Source: Moorena sp. SIOASIH
GTDB taxonomy: Bacteria; Cyanobacteriota; Cyanobacteriia; Cyanobacteriales; Coleofasciculaceae
Reading direction: 5' to 3'
DNA length: 64,000 nucleotides
Assembly (NCBI RefSeq): GCF_010671925.1
Contig: NZ_JAAHIH010000007.1
Coordinates: 370,457-434,456, forward strand
Part shown: positions 35,895-44,693 of the stretch, piece after piece
How positions within the stretch are numbered: position 1 is the first letter of the stretch
Layout of the letters: each line of letters begins with the position of its first letter
The notes under the pieces: generated by a model
Database searches by the model: none
The model's input: only the letters and a program-made list of their open reading frames with translations
What the model was told of the DNA's origin: nothing
Position numbers and translations under genes: made by a program

Positions 35895-36999
35895 ATGGCT
35901 CCCAATCACTCTTACACGACAAAACTGAAGCTTAACAACCGTCAAAAAACGTTGATGGCCAAACACGCTGGTTTTAGTCGGTGGGTGTACAACTGGGGCC
36001 AACGCGATGTGGAAAGATGCCTACAATGAAGGGTTAAACCCTAACATTAAAACCCATTAGCGGTTATTTACCAACCATGTCAAACCTGAGTATCCCTGGA
36101 TGAGGGAATTATCCTCAAAGGTTTACCAATATGCGTTCATCAATTTAGCCGAAGCATTCAAAAGGTTTTTCAAAGGATGGGGTAAGTACCCTAGATTCAA
36201 ATGCAAGGGTAGAAATGATCGTTTTACTATCGATAATTCAGGGAGACCGATTCGATTAGGTGGACTAATTCATAACTTACCCTTCCTGAAGCAGGTTAGA
36301 ACGTTTGAACCCCTACCAGATTGTCTAACTAAAAAAGTCACAATCTACAAAAAAGCCGGGGAGTGGTATATTAGCTTCTCTATTGAAAAGACCTTTGAAG
36401 CAACACTTAAAGAACGAGAAAGAGTTGGTGTTGATTTTGGAATAAAAACCCTAGCTGTATTAAGTTCTGGTGTTGAGTTTAAAGGACTTAAGCCTTACCG
36501 CAACGCTCAACGGAAATTATCTAGAGTTCAACGGAAATTATCTAAAAAAGTAAGAGGCTCTCAGAATTACTCAAAAACCCAGCTTGAAGTACAAAAACTT
36601 CACCGTCGAGTGGCTGATATGCGAAAAGATTATCTTCACAAGATGACCACTTATATAGCTAAAAACCACAGCGTAGTTGTCATAGAAGATTTAAACGTTT
36701 CTGGGATGATGGCTAATCATAAATTAGCGAAAGTTATCGGTGATTTAGGACTGTATGAAGCCAGGCGGCAACTTCAGTATAAGTGTGAACGCTACGGTGC
36801 CAAGTTAGTAGTAGCTGACAGGTTCTTTCCATCTAGTCAATTATGTTCATCATGCGGAAATAAACAGCCAATGCCTTTATCTGAAAGGATTTATGAGTGT
36901 GGTTGCTGTGGAAATAAGATTGATCGGGTAGGACATGCCTCAATGAACCTAGAAAGCTATAACGAGTACGGCTCGACTCGTAAGCCTGCTGAGGGTTAA
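35895..36999 (+). pseudogene. tnpB: Broken tnpB (IS200/IS605-type accessory nuclease)
   Basis: The N-terminal coding sequence starts with an ATG at 35895 (MAPNHSYTTKLKLNNRQKTL). A frameshift near 35998-36006 moves it to the frame of 36007, where an in-frame TAG occurs at 36058. From 36100 the frame is open for 299 codons. The RuvC-type Asp (GVDFGIKTL) and Glu (VVIEDLNVSG) are present, and the zinc-finger CSSCG...CGCCG is kept. The last catalytic segment reads DRVGHASMN where the intact paralogue has DRDHNAA, so activity is doubtful. It lies between tRNA-Ser and two tRNA-Arg genes, suggesting insertion into the tRNA array. Confidence 0.85.
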
Positions 37000-37076
37000 C
37001 CGCTCCCATGCCCCCGTTGAAGCAGGAAATCAACACACAAAGTCTCGTTATGTGACGCTTTGTACATGTTTGATGG

Positions 37077-37149
37077 AGCAGTGTAGTGTAATGGATCAAC
37101 ACGCTGGTCTTCGGAACCAGAAATCGGGGTTCAAATCCCTGCATTCTCG
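37077..37149 (+). tRNA. tRNA-Arg (TCG), weak acceptor stem
   Basis: Anticodon stem CTGGT/ACCAG with loop CTTCGGA, D-stem GTGT/ACAC, T-arm CGGGG-TTCAAAT-CCCTG. The acceptor stem pairs well only in its inner half, so the gene may be degenerate. Confidence 0.7.
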
Positions 37150-37157
37150 CTAATCCT

Positions 37158-37230
37158 GGGAGTGTAGCCTAATGGATAAGGCCTCAGTCTTCTAAACTGA
37201 TCGATGTAGGTTCAAATCCTACCACTCCTG
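37158..37230 (+). tRNA. tRNA-Arg (TCT)
   Basis: 73 nt. Acceptor GGGAGTG/CACTCCT, D-stem GCCT/AGGC, anticodon stem TCAGT/ACTGA with loop CTTCTAA, T-arm GTAGG-TTCAAAT-CCTAC. Confidence 0.88.
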
Positions 37231-37243
37231 TTTTACGGAAATA

Positions 37244-37445
37244 GGCGTTGCTGAATTCAGGAATGAATGCGCGATAATCTGGTTTTATTAAAGCCCCCGT
37301 TGGTCCCCCAATTCTGGGGGACTTGTCTTGATGCAGCGCGGTCATGGGGGAAACCCCCAAGACCGCGCTGCATCGCTTGAGAGTTTTGTTCCCCCCAAAA
37401 TTGGGGGGCTAGGGGGGCGAAACCATACCCAGAATCAGCAACGCC
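37244..37445. mobile_element. GGCGTTGCTGA-ended MITE-like element, copy 2
   Basis: 202 bp with the ends GGCGTTGCTGA / TCAGCAACGCC of the element at 26772. The centre holds a long inverted repeat of GCAGCGCGGTC and GACCGCGCTGC plus CCCCCAA hairpins. No perfect target duplication remains. Confidence 0.75.
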
Positions 37446-37470
37446 GAAATCCTTCTGTATAAGGATCTGT

Positions 37471-38250
37471 CTAAATCGAAAACCTTGCAATCCATCCACG
37501 TTGTACAAATTGCGGTAGCTCAGATGCTACATCAATAGCTAATTCATCAGCAGCCAGGTCTTGACAAATGGCTTCAAATCGATTTTCCCCTTGAAAAGCC
37601 TTTAGCAGTTGCCATTCTTCCTTTGTTGGCAGCTCAATGCGCATATCATAACCATTGCGCCAGAGGAATAGTTGTATCCCCCCTTCATCCAAATTGACTT
37701 GCTGATCACCTTCGTATTCAGGCTGATTAACTTCCCAAATGCGATGGATCGGGTAAGCTGACTCGATCAGAACACTATTTTTAGGTAAATGGAAAATCAG
37801 TTCTCCCCATTTTTCTTGGGGAACTGTACTCAATGCTTGGACATCTAACTTGGTAGCTTCTTCACCATTAAACACCCGATGCCAGTGCCACTCTAACCGG
37901 GCTACATCTGGTAAATAGGGTAACTGTTTGGCTGGCTCAAAATTGGCCAGAAAATAAGGAAAGTGCTCACCATAATTCCCTAAATCCATAGATAGAGAAG
38001 GAAAGCGTTGGATATAGCTTACTGCTGTTGCATCAAAAAATTTCTCTCCCACCAAACAACAGCAGACTGGATAAATTGACATTAAGGTTTGGCTCAGGTT
38101 GCCTAGGACACTGCTACGATAAATCGCTAACCCTTCAGCAGGAGTCAATTCTTTAGCTGCTTTGATGTGTTGAGCAAGGGTTTGTGTACTGGCAGGATTA
38201 TTTTCAAAAACAGCATCGTAAAATAGCTGTTGTAGTGTCCTTAATTCCAT
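37471..38250 (-). CDS. bufC: DUF2063 protein, BufC-like partner of the MNIO enzyme
   Basis: 259 residues. The N-terminal DUF2063 features are FYDAVFENN, LAIYRSSVLGNLSQTLMSIY and VGEKFFDATA; LARLEWHWHRVF-type text (DVARLEWHWHRVF) follows, then a less conserved C-terminal domain. BufC/HvfC proteins bind the DUF692 enzyme and are thought to recruit the precursor peptide. Last gene of bufA-bufB-bufC on the minus strand, about 245 bases after bufB, with tandem GGGAATA-type heptamers in the gap (38281-38408). Confidence 0.85.
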   Translation of the reverse strand: MELRTLQQLFYDAVFENNPASTQTLAQHIKAAKELTPAEGLAIYRSSVLGNLSQTLMSIYPVCCCLVGEKFFDATAVSYIQRFPSLSMDLGNYGEHFPYFLANFEPAKQLPYLPDVARLEWHWHRVFNGEEATKLDVQALSTVPQEKWGELIFHLPKNSVLIESAYPIHRIWEVNQPEYEGDQQVNLDEGGIQLFLWRNGYDMRIELPTKEEWQLLKAFQGENRFEAICQDLAADELAIDVASELPQFVQRGWIARFSI

Positions 38251-38280
38251 GATTATATCGGTTTTTAAGGTTATAGCAAA

Positions 38281-38408
38281 GGGAACAGGGAATAGGGAAT
38301 AGGGAATAGGGAGTAGGGAGTAGGGAGTAGGGAGTAGGGAATAGGGAATAGGAAATAGGGAACAGGGAATAGGGAATAGGGAATAGGAAATAGGGAACAG
38401 GGAACAGT
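38281..38408. repeat. Tandem GGGAATA/GGGAGTA heptamers
   Basis: About eighteen 7-bp units with variants (GGGAATA, GGGAGTA, GGGAACA, GGAAATA) between bufC and bufB. Confidence 0.8.
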
Positions 38409-38494
38409 AGTAAAGAGATGCGATTATTTTGTGCTTTAATCAGAAATCAGCAAGATTGTTCATGACCTATTTAAAAAGGCTATATATAGGTATC

Positions 38495-39433
38495 CTAAAT
38501 AAATTGTGATAATTTTTTATCCGAAGTTCCCGACTCCCGACTCCCGACTCCCGACTCCCGACTCCCTGTTCCCTGTTCCCTATTCCCTGTTCCCTTTGCT
38601 ATACTTACCTGATCTAAATACTCCTGAGCTTTACTAGCTTGGGTGATTAATACCTCAAAAGCTGGGATATCAGTATCCCATTCAATCAGAGTAGGCACTG
38701 GACCAAAGCGCTCTAATGTTGCTTGATACAATTTCCACACTGGAGGATGAACAGGATAACCGTGGGTATCATATAGATAGTCTTCCCGTTCTTCATACCC
38801 TGCTAAATGAATTTGTTTGACCCTGGTTGCTGGAATTGTATTCAGGTAATCAAGGGGGTCAAATCCTTGATTAGTAGCAGTGACATAAAGATTGTTGACA
38901 TCTAGCAGCAAGTAACAATCGGCTTTTTCTAACAATTGTTGAATAAATACCCATTCTGGCATAGTTGAATCTGTGAAACTCACGTAAGCCGATGGGTTTT
39001 CAATCAAAATCCGACAACCTAGAAATTCCTGAGCTTGCAAGATCCGTTGGGCTACATGTTCTATCACTGCTTCGGTATAAGGAAGAGGAATTAAATCGTT
39101 AAGATAGTGACCATTAACGGAAATCCAGGATAGGTGATCGGAAATGTATGCTGGTTCAATCTGCTGGGCTAACTCTTTTAAATTTGTCAAATACTCTAAA
39201 TCTAAAGGGTCGGTTGACCCCAAAGACATACCGACGCCATGCAAAGTAACGGGATAGTTTTGGCGGACTTTTTCTAAATAGTGGAGTGGTAAACCCTGAG
39301 ACGTTAAATAATTATCTAATAATACCTCAAACCAAGGTATAGTATGTTTATGAGTAAGGATATCTTGATAATGGGCCGAGCGTAAACCGATTCCAGCACC
39401 ATTAATAGAAGCTGAAGAAACGTGAGTTGTCAT
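38495..39433 (-). CDS. bufB: DUF692 multinuclear iron oxidase (MNIO), BufB-like
   Basis: 312 residues. The DUF692 TIM barrel shows its metal-binding positions: TLHGVGMSLG, ISDHLSW, IENPSAY, LLLDVNNLYV, KQIHLAGYEE, DTHGYPVH and LIEWDTDIP. MNIO enzymes oxidise cysteines of ribosomal peptides; in bufferins they make thiooxazole-type groups that bind copper. The catalytic barrel is complete. The last 33 residues (KGTGNREQGTGSRESG onwards) are translated from tandem CCCGACT/CCCTGTT heptamers that have grown into the 3' end, so the true family C terminus is near residue 280. Confidence 0.9.
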   Translation of the reverse strand: MTTHVSSASINGAGIGLRSAHYQDILTHKHTIPWFEVLLDNYLTSQGLPLHYLEKVRQNYPVTLHGVGMSLGSTDPLDLEYLTNLKELAQQIEPAYISDHLSWISVNGHYLNDLIPLPYTEAVIEHVAQRILQAQEFLGCRILIENPSAYVSFTDSTMPEWVFIQQLLEKADCYLLLDVNNLYVTATNQGFDPLDYLNTIPATRVKQIHLAGYEEREDYLYDTHGYPVHPPVWKLYQATLERFGPVPTLIEWDTDIPAFEVLITQASKAQEYLDQVSIAKGTGNREQGTGSRESGVGSRESGTSDKKLSQFI

Positions 39434-39480
39434 AGCATTATTGTCATGGCATTATTGTTAGGATTTATCCATGGTAGTGG

Positions 39481-39935
39481 TGAGCTGAATCTAATTCCCC
39501 CCTTTCTTAAGGGGGGTTAGGGGGGATCTGTATACATAACGCTACTGAGCTGAATCTAATTCCCCCCTTTCTTAAGGGGGGTTAGGGGGGATCTGTGTAC
39601 ATAACGCTACTGAGGTGAATCTAATTCCCCCCTTTCTTAAGGGGGGTTAGGGGGGATCTGTATACATAACGCTACTGAGCTAAATCTAATTCCCCCCTTT
39701 CTTAAGGGGGGTTAGGGGGGATCTGTGTACATAACGCTACTGAGCTAAATCTAATTCCCCCCTTTCTTAAGGGGGGTTAGGGGGGATCTGTGTACATAAC
39801 CCTACTGAGCTAAATCTAATTCCCCCCTTTCTTAAGGGGGGTTAGGGGGGATCTGTGTACATAACGCTACTGAGCTAAATCTAATTCCCCCCTTTCTTAA
39901 GGGGGGTTAGGGGGGATCTGTGTACATAACCCTAC
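39481..39935. repeat. Seven tandem 65-bp repeats
   Basis: Exactly seven units start at 39481, 39546, 39611, 39676, 39741, 39806 and 39871. Each carries CCCCCCTTTCTTAAGGGGGG, a near-perfect hairpin, and ends ATCTGTGTACATAACGCTAC with minor variation. There are no unique spacers, so it is not CRISPR. It occupies most of the 556 bases between bufA and bufB. Confidence 0.92.
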
Positions 39936-39947
39936 TCAGCCATGATT

Positions 39948-39986
39948 CATAAGCTGATAGCTGAGTGCGCAGCGTGCTGAATGCTT
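39948..39986. repeat. Half of a GTAAGCATTCAGC-family element
   Basis: AAGCTGATAGCTGA ... GCTGAATGCTTCC resembles the right end of the family, with a decayed terminus and no partner. It lies just beyond the bufA stop. Confidence 0.45.
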
Positions 39987-39989
39987 CCT

Positions 39990-40310
39990 TTAATTGGCTT
40001 GCGCACTCTCGGTTGGCTTTTCAGTTTCCTGGCTGGAGGTTGGTTCTCCTACAATCGTTGCACCAACAATCTTTTTGCAAGTGCCTTCAGGAACGTAGAT
40101 CCACTCATTAGGATCGCTATCTACCTTAGCCATCCCGCCGCAACTATGATCGTTGGCTCCACAATCGTTCATCCCCGCCTTAACGATACCAGCACATTTT
40201 TCCATTCCTTCCTTACCGGCCAAGGCGTTTTCAGATGCTACACCTAAACCTAGAGCCAAGACACTAGTCAAGGCAGCGCCTACCATTACGTTTTTTTTGA
40301 TATCTTTCAT
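39990..40310 (-). CDS. bufA: Bufferin-type precursor peptide (DUF2282, BufA)
   Basis: 106 residues. The signal peptide (VGAALTSVLALGLGVASENA) is probably cleaved after ALA at residue 31. The mature part has four cysteines: Cys39 (EKCAGIVKAG), Cys50 (MNDCGAND), Cys57 (HSCGGMAK) and Cys78 (EGTCKKIVG), with the DUF2282 landmark DSDPNEWIYVPEGTC. In bufferins such cysteines are modified by a DUF692 enzyme and the exported peptide sequesters copper or other thiophilic metals. A Ser/Glu/Thr-rich tail (TSSQETEKPTESAQAN) follows the usual end. The ribosome site GGGAGAG precedes the ATG. Confidence 0.9.
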   Translation of the reverse strand: MKDIKKNVMVGAALTSVLALGLGVASENALAGKEGMEKCAGIVKAGMNDCGANDHSCGGMAKVDSDPNEWIYVPEGTCKKIVGATIVGEPTSSQETEKPTESAQAN

Positions 40311-40503
40311 AACATAACTCTCCCGAATATCAGAACTGACTCATAAGTCCGTAGACAGAATTAACCTAAAACAGTGTTGGTTTAATTCCAATCTATGTAA
40401 TTAATATTCAAAGTATTTAACCTATCTTAACTGAGTCTTTGAAAAGTATGAGATAACCCTGAGAAAGTTGTTAAAATGGGATTGGATATTGGAAACAAAG
40501 GAC

Positions 40504-40548
40504 GTAAGCTATCAGCTATCAGTCATCAGCCATCAGCTTTTTGTTTTG
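40504..40548. repeat. Half of a GTAAGC-family element
   Basis: GTAAGCTATCAGCTATCAG matches the left end of the interspersed family. The other end is absent, and the tnpB right end begins immediately after. Confidence 0.5.
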
Positions 40549-40677
40549 ACACTCCCCGTCCTATAAGAACGGGGATTCTTTAATCAACGAGCCAGCTTGC
40601 TCCCCCAGACCGGAATCAGGAAGAGTAGAGGCCGATTCTCCTAAAGCGTTTCGGGAGACCCGTTCGCGTAGCGTGGC
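40549..40677 (-). ncRNA. Candidate omega RNA/right end of the IS605-type element
   Basis: TTTTGACACTCCCCGTC and a GAACGGGGATTC hairpin lie just downstream of the minus-strand tnpB. The same sequence, reverse-complemented, is kept at the relic near 13.5 kb. In this family the guide RNA overlaps the 3' end of tnpB and ends at the right end; RNA boundaries are inferred. Confidence 0.4.
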
Positions 40678-41820
40678 CTACGGCCTCCGCTGCGCGAACG
40701 GATCGATGATCCAGGTTCCGGTGTGCCCCACCGTACCCAAGGCTCTGTTCAAAATGTTAATTGCGGCATTGTGATCGCGATCTAATTGACAACCACATTT
40801 ACAGGCGTGAGTCCTAGTCGATAGGGACTTTTTCACAACTTCGCCGCATTCAGAACAGTTTTGGCTCGTATAGGCAGGATTAACTGCGACAGTGACCCTA
40901 CCCAACTTTTGACCAAAATGCTCTAACCATTTTCTGAATTGATACCAACCAGCATCATTAATAGACTTAGCCAGACAATGATTTTTGACCAGATTCTTAA
41001 CTCTCAAATCTTCGTAGGCGACCAGGTCGTTAGACCGGATTACGCAGCGCGCCAGTCTCTTGGCGTGCTCTTCACGCTGCCTGCTTATTTTGAGGTGCTG
41101 TCTGCCTAATTTATTAATAGCTTTCTTACGGTTGGCTGAGCCTTTCTTTTTTCGGGAAACTCGGCGTTGATAGAACTTTAGCCGCTTCTCCCCTGTCCGA
41201 TAAAATCTTGGATTAGGTTCAGTTTTGCCTCTAGAATCGGTATAGAAATCCTTTAAGCCTACATCTAGGCCAACAGTTGCATCAGCAGGCTTTAATTGCT
41301 CATTTACATCGACTGAGACGCAAAACTGGACATAGTAGCCGTCAGCCGTTTTGACAATCCGAACTCGTTTGATTTGCTTTTTGTCAAATCGCCACAAGTC
41401 CCATGTACCTTTGAGCTTAAGTTTCCCAATTCCCTTCTTGTCAGTAAATATGATCGATTTTTTGTCAGGGGACAACTTCCAACCTGACTGCTTATATTCG
41501 ACCGACCTGCAATGCTTTTGAAATTTGGGAAACCCCTTTTTGCCAGGTACTTTCTTTTTGCAGTTATCAAAGAAGCGAGCAATTGATGACCATGCTCTTT
41601 CAGCCGCAGCTTGTCGAGCAGTTGAGTTCAATTCGTTGGCAAAAGGAAAGTTTTTGGCTAGGGTTTTACTGTACTTACTTAAGTCGTATTTCCCAATTCC
41701 CTTGTTATCGATCCACAATCTGATGCAGCTATTCCGAATGAACTTCACAGTTCGGATAGCCTCATCTATGGATTGATACTGTTTCTTTTTTCCGTATGTC
41801 TTGAACTCAAGTATGATCAT
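40678..41820 (-). CDS. tnpB: TnpB RNA-guided nuclease of an IS200/IS605-type element
   Basis: About 380 residues from the ATG at 41820 (MIILEFKTYGKKKQYQSIDE); a further upstream in-frame start at 41877 is less likely. RuvC residues are all present: GLDVGLKDF (Asp), YEDLRVKNL (Glu) and LDRDHNAAINIL (Asp), with the CSECG ... CKCG zinc ribbon. TnpB is an RNA-guided DNA nuclease that favours element retention. There is no tnpA nearby, so this is a tnpB-only element. The C terminus runs into a CGTAGCG repeat (WIIDPFAQRRP). The element seems intact apart from lacking a transposase. Confidence 0.93.
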   Translation of the reverse strand: MIILEFKTYGKKKQYQSIDEAIRTVKFIRNSCIRLWIDNKGIGKYDLSKYSKTLAKNFPFANELNSTARQAAAERAWSSIARFFDNCKKKVPGKKGFPKFQKHCRSVEYKQSGWKLSPDKKSIIFTDKKGIGKLKLKGTWDLWRFDKKQIKRVRIVKTADGYYVQFCVSVDVNEQLKPADATVGLDVGLKDFYTDSRGKTEPNPRFYRTGEKRLKFYQRRVSRKKKGSANRKKAINKLGRQHLKISRQREEHAKRLARCVIRSNDLVAYEDLRVKNLVKNHCLAKSINDAGWYQFRKWLEHFGQKLGRVTVAVNPAYTSQNCSECGEVVKKSLSTRTHACKCGCQLDRDHNAAINILNRALGTVGHTGTWIIDPFAQRRP

Positions 41821-42195
41821 CAGAACTCGACCTATTTTGTATATTAATACACTAACACAAATAGTATAAAACAACAAAAAATAGTGTTACACTTTTTGAA
41901 GTAGTACACATAAAAGCAGTCCTAGAAGAACGGGGCTTTAAACCCAATCTTTTTGGTAAATCTATCACTCCCGGAAGTGTGGGGAGGGTGGGAAGTGTGG
42001 GGAGATGGGGAGATGGGGAGATGGGGTAGATTTTTATTAAGATTAACTATCATAACATGATATTAGCCTTCTATTGTGCTAAGTGTTTTTGCCAAAGTGA
42101 GATGCACCCACTAATGCTCTTGTAGTGACTCATAGCTCTATCATTGTCAATCACCCTTTCCAGAAGAAACCATTTTTTGAGGTTCAACCGTAATA

Positions 42196-42348
42196 ATAGT
42201 TTCCTAGTAAGCGTGAGGTACATCTGAAGTTTCTGCCCTGCTCCGAGATCCGCTGCTCCGAGATCCGCTGCTCCGAGATCCGCTGCTCCCTGCTCCCTGC
42301 TCCCTAAAACCAATAACGAAATTACCTCACCCAATTGAAAACTGCTAT
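42196..42348. mobile_element. ATAGC...GAGGTAC inverted-repeat element, copy 2
   Basis: GTGAGGTACATC and the right-end block TTACCTCAC...AACTGCTAT match the family of 10895. It holds three GCTCCGAGATCC repeats and CTCCCTG units. Its last base directly precedes the ATG of the cyclase gene. Confidence 0.6.
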
Positions 42349-44616
42349 ATGTGGCAAGCACTAAAACAACAACTATGGGAATGGCGCGGTGTTCTAATTA
42401 CTACACCGGTGGTGGCTGGAATTGCGATCGCATTCAGGCTACTCGGCTGGTTACAGCCTTACGAACTAGCCGCTCTCGACCAATACTTTTGTTGGCGTCC
42501 GAAGGAACCTACGGATGAACGGATTGTGATTGTGGCTATGACTGAGGCAGATTTAAAGCGTGCTGGACGGTGGCCAATCACTGATCGGATGCTTGCCCGA
42601 CTTTTAGACAAAATCAAAGCTCAAAATCCTGAAGTAATTGGTCTTGACCTGTATCGGGATTTTCCAGTTGAACCCGGTCATAGTAAGTTACGCAGAGTGT
42701 TTGAAACCACACCTAACTTAGTTGGTATCGAATACATCGATCAAGACAACCCTGACAATTCCGTGGCTCCTCCACCGATTCTCAGTGAAAGTGGTCTCGT
42801 AGGTGCCAATAATGTCCTAAACGATATGGATGGTATCCTGCGGCGCAGCTTACTTTCTCTGAAGGTAAATGATCGCCTACAACCCTCCTTTAGTATGCTC
42901 CTAGCGGGGATTTATCTAGAGTCAAAAAACATTTTTCCTGAACCATTACAGCAAGATCCCAGAATTTTCCAGTGGGGCAAGGGCATGTTTCGCCCTTTGG
43001 CCAGCAATGACGGCGGTTATGTGGGAATCGATGATGGCGGTTACCAGATTTTCTTGAACTATCGCGGAGCAGCGGGAACCTTCCGCACCGTAACCATGAC
43101 CGACGTTTTGGAAGATAACATTCCAGATGACTTGATTAATGATTCCATTGTTTTAATTGGTGCAACTGCGGTCAGTTTAAATGACTTTTTCTACACCCCC
43201 TACAGTAATGACACTACCATGCGGGAGTCAACGGCTGGGGTGGAAGTCCAAGCTAACATGGTCAGCCAAATTATTAGTGCTGTAGAAGATGGTCGTCCCT
43301 TGCTCAAAACCTGGTCTGAGCCTGTGGAAATCCTGTGGATTTTAGGCTGGTCTTTAGTCGGTGCCACTCTAACTTGGAAATGGCGCTATCTTGGGGGCCT
43401 CGGAGGGCTGTCCTTGAGGAGAACTGCGATTACCTTTGTGGCCACAGGGGCATTATTCGGAAGTACCTATGGAGCGTTTTTGGGGGGTTGGTGGCTCCCG
43501 GTGATACCGCCATTGTTAGCCTTAAGTGGGTCTGCTGTTGCCATCACAGCTTACGTTGCTAGCACTGCTAAAGAGATTCGTCACACTTTTGGACGTTACC
43601 TAACTGACCAAGTCGTGGCGGATTTGCTGGAGAACCCAGACAAACAAAAACTCGGGGGTGAAAACCGGAAAATCACCATCTTGACCTCTGATTTAAGAGG
43701 CTTCACTGCAATCTCAGAACGGTTACATCCCCAAGAGGTAGTCAAAATCCTCAACATCTATTTGGGTCACATGGCAGATGTGATTACTGCTTATCAAGGA
43801 ACTATCGACGAGTTCATGGGGGATGGGATTTTAGTGCTTTTTGGTGCTCCCACTCTCCAAGAGGATGATGCCCACAGAGCAGTGGCTTGTGCCCTAGCGA
43901 TGCAGTTAGCCATGACCAGTGTCAATGAACAAATCGAGCAGTTGGGCTATCCAAAACTGGAAATGGGCATCGGTATCAATACCGGTGTGGTTGTGGTTGG
44001 GAATATTGGTTCCGAAAAACGCACCAAATACAGTGTGATTGGCAGCGCCGTTAACCTGGCTTACCGGATCGAATCTTATACAACTGGTGGTCAAGTTATG
44101 ATTTCTCCTTCCACTTTGGAAGAAACTGGCGAATTCTTAAGAATTGACGGTCAAAAACAGGTAAAACCCAAGGGAATTAAACAGCAAATTACTATCTATG
44201 AAGTGGTTGGTATTGGGGATAATTATAACCTATTTTTACCCAAATATCAAGAAACATTTTTCGACGTTAGCCAAAAAATTGAGCTACAATTTCATTATGC
44301 TTTTCTAGATGGAAAGCATATTAGTAATTCGGTCTACACTGGACGTTTAGTAGAGATTTCAAGTAAGGGAGCTAAGCTTCGTGCTAACAGCAGCGAAAGC
44401 TCTGCTATCCCTGAGCCCCTGAGTAATATTAAGCTCAACTTACTAGATCCAGATAATCTCAACCAAACCAGTGACGACATCTACGCCAAGGTTTTAGAAA
44501 AAACAGCAGAACTGGGAAGTTTTTACATCCGGTTAACTGCTGTCCCTCCAGAGATATCAGCAAGACTAGAATCTCTATACCAGTCAGTAAAAGGAATTGA
44601 TATAAAAAAAAATTAA
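42349..44616 (+). CDS. CHASE2-class III nucleotidyl cyclase with C-terminal PilZ-like domain
   Basis: 755 residues. One N-terminal membrane helix, a periplasmic CHASE2 sensor (about 40-320), three membrane helices (about 325-410), and a class III adenylate/guanylate cyclase (about 430-610; TILTSDLRGFTAISE and FMGDGILVLFG metal sites, GIGINTGVVVVGNIG). The C-terminal region (about 640-745, YTGRLVEISSKGAKLR) resembles PilZ, a c-di-GMP binder. It could link c-di-GMP to cAMP signalling. The ATG abuts a repeat element and no good ribosome site is seen. A DUF928 gene follows, a pairing common in cyanobacteria. Confidence 0.9.
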   Translation: MWQALKQQLWEWRGVLITTPVVAGIAIAFRLLGWLQPYELAALDQYFCWRPKEPTDERIVIVAMTEADLKRAGRWPITDRMLARLLDKIKAQNPEVIGLDLYRDFPVEPGHSKLRRVFETTPNLVGIEYIDQDNPDNSVAPPPILSESGLVGANNVLNDMDGILRRSLLSLKVNDRLQPSFSMLLAGIYLESKNIFPEPLQQDPRIFQWGKGMFRPLASNDGGYVGIDDGGYQIFLNYRGAAGTFRTVTMTDVLEDNIPDDLINDSIVLIGATAVSLNDFFYTPYSNDTTMRESTAGVEVQANMVSQIISAVEDGRPLLKTWSEPVEILWILGWSLVGATLTWKWRYLGGLGGLSLRRTAITFVATGALFGSTYGAFLGGWWLPVIPPLLALSGSAVAITAYVASTAKEIRHTFGRYLTDQVVADLLENPDKQKLGGENRKITILTSDLRGFTAISERLHPQEVVKILNIYLGHMADVITAYQGTIDEFMGDGILVLFGAPTLQEDDAHRAVACALAMQLAMTSVNEQIEQLGYPKLEMGIGINTGVVVVGNIGSEKRTKYSVIGSAVNLAYRIESYTTGGQVMISPSTLEETGEFLRIDGQKQVKPKGIKQQITIYEVVGIGDNYNLFLPKYQETFFDVSQKIELQFHYAFLDGKHISNSVYTGRLVEISSKGAKLRANSSESSAIPEPLSNIKLNLLDPDNLNQTSDDIYAKVLEKTAELGSFYIRLTAVPPEISARLESLYQSVKGIDIKKN

Positions 44617-44693
44617 GCTTAAACTCAGGCTTTACTAAGGGTTAATGCTAATTCTTGTAATTGTCTATTCTAGTTTAATAATTTAATAAACTT

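Noticed and set aside
39481..39935. CRISPR array
   Set aside because: The 65-bp units are directly adjacent and lack unique spacers, and no cas genes are present.
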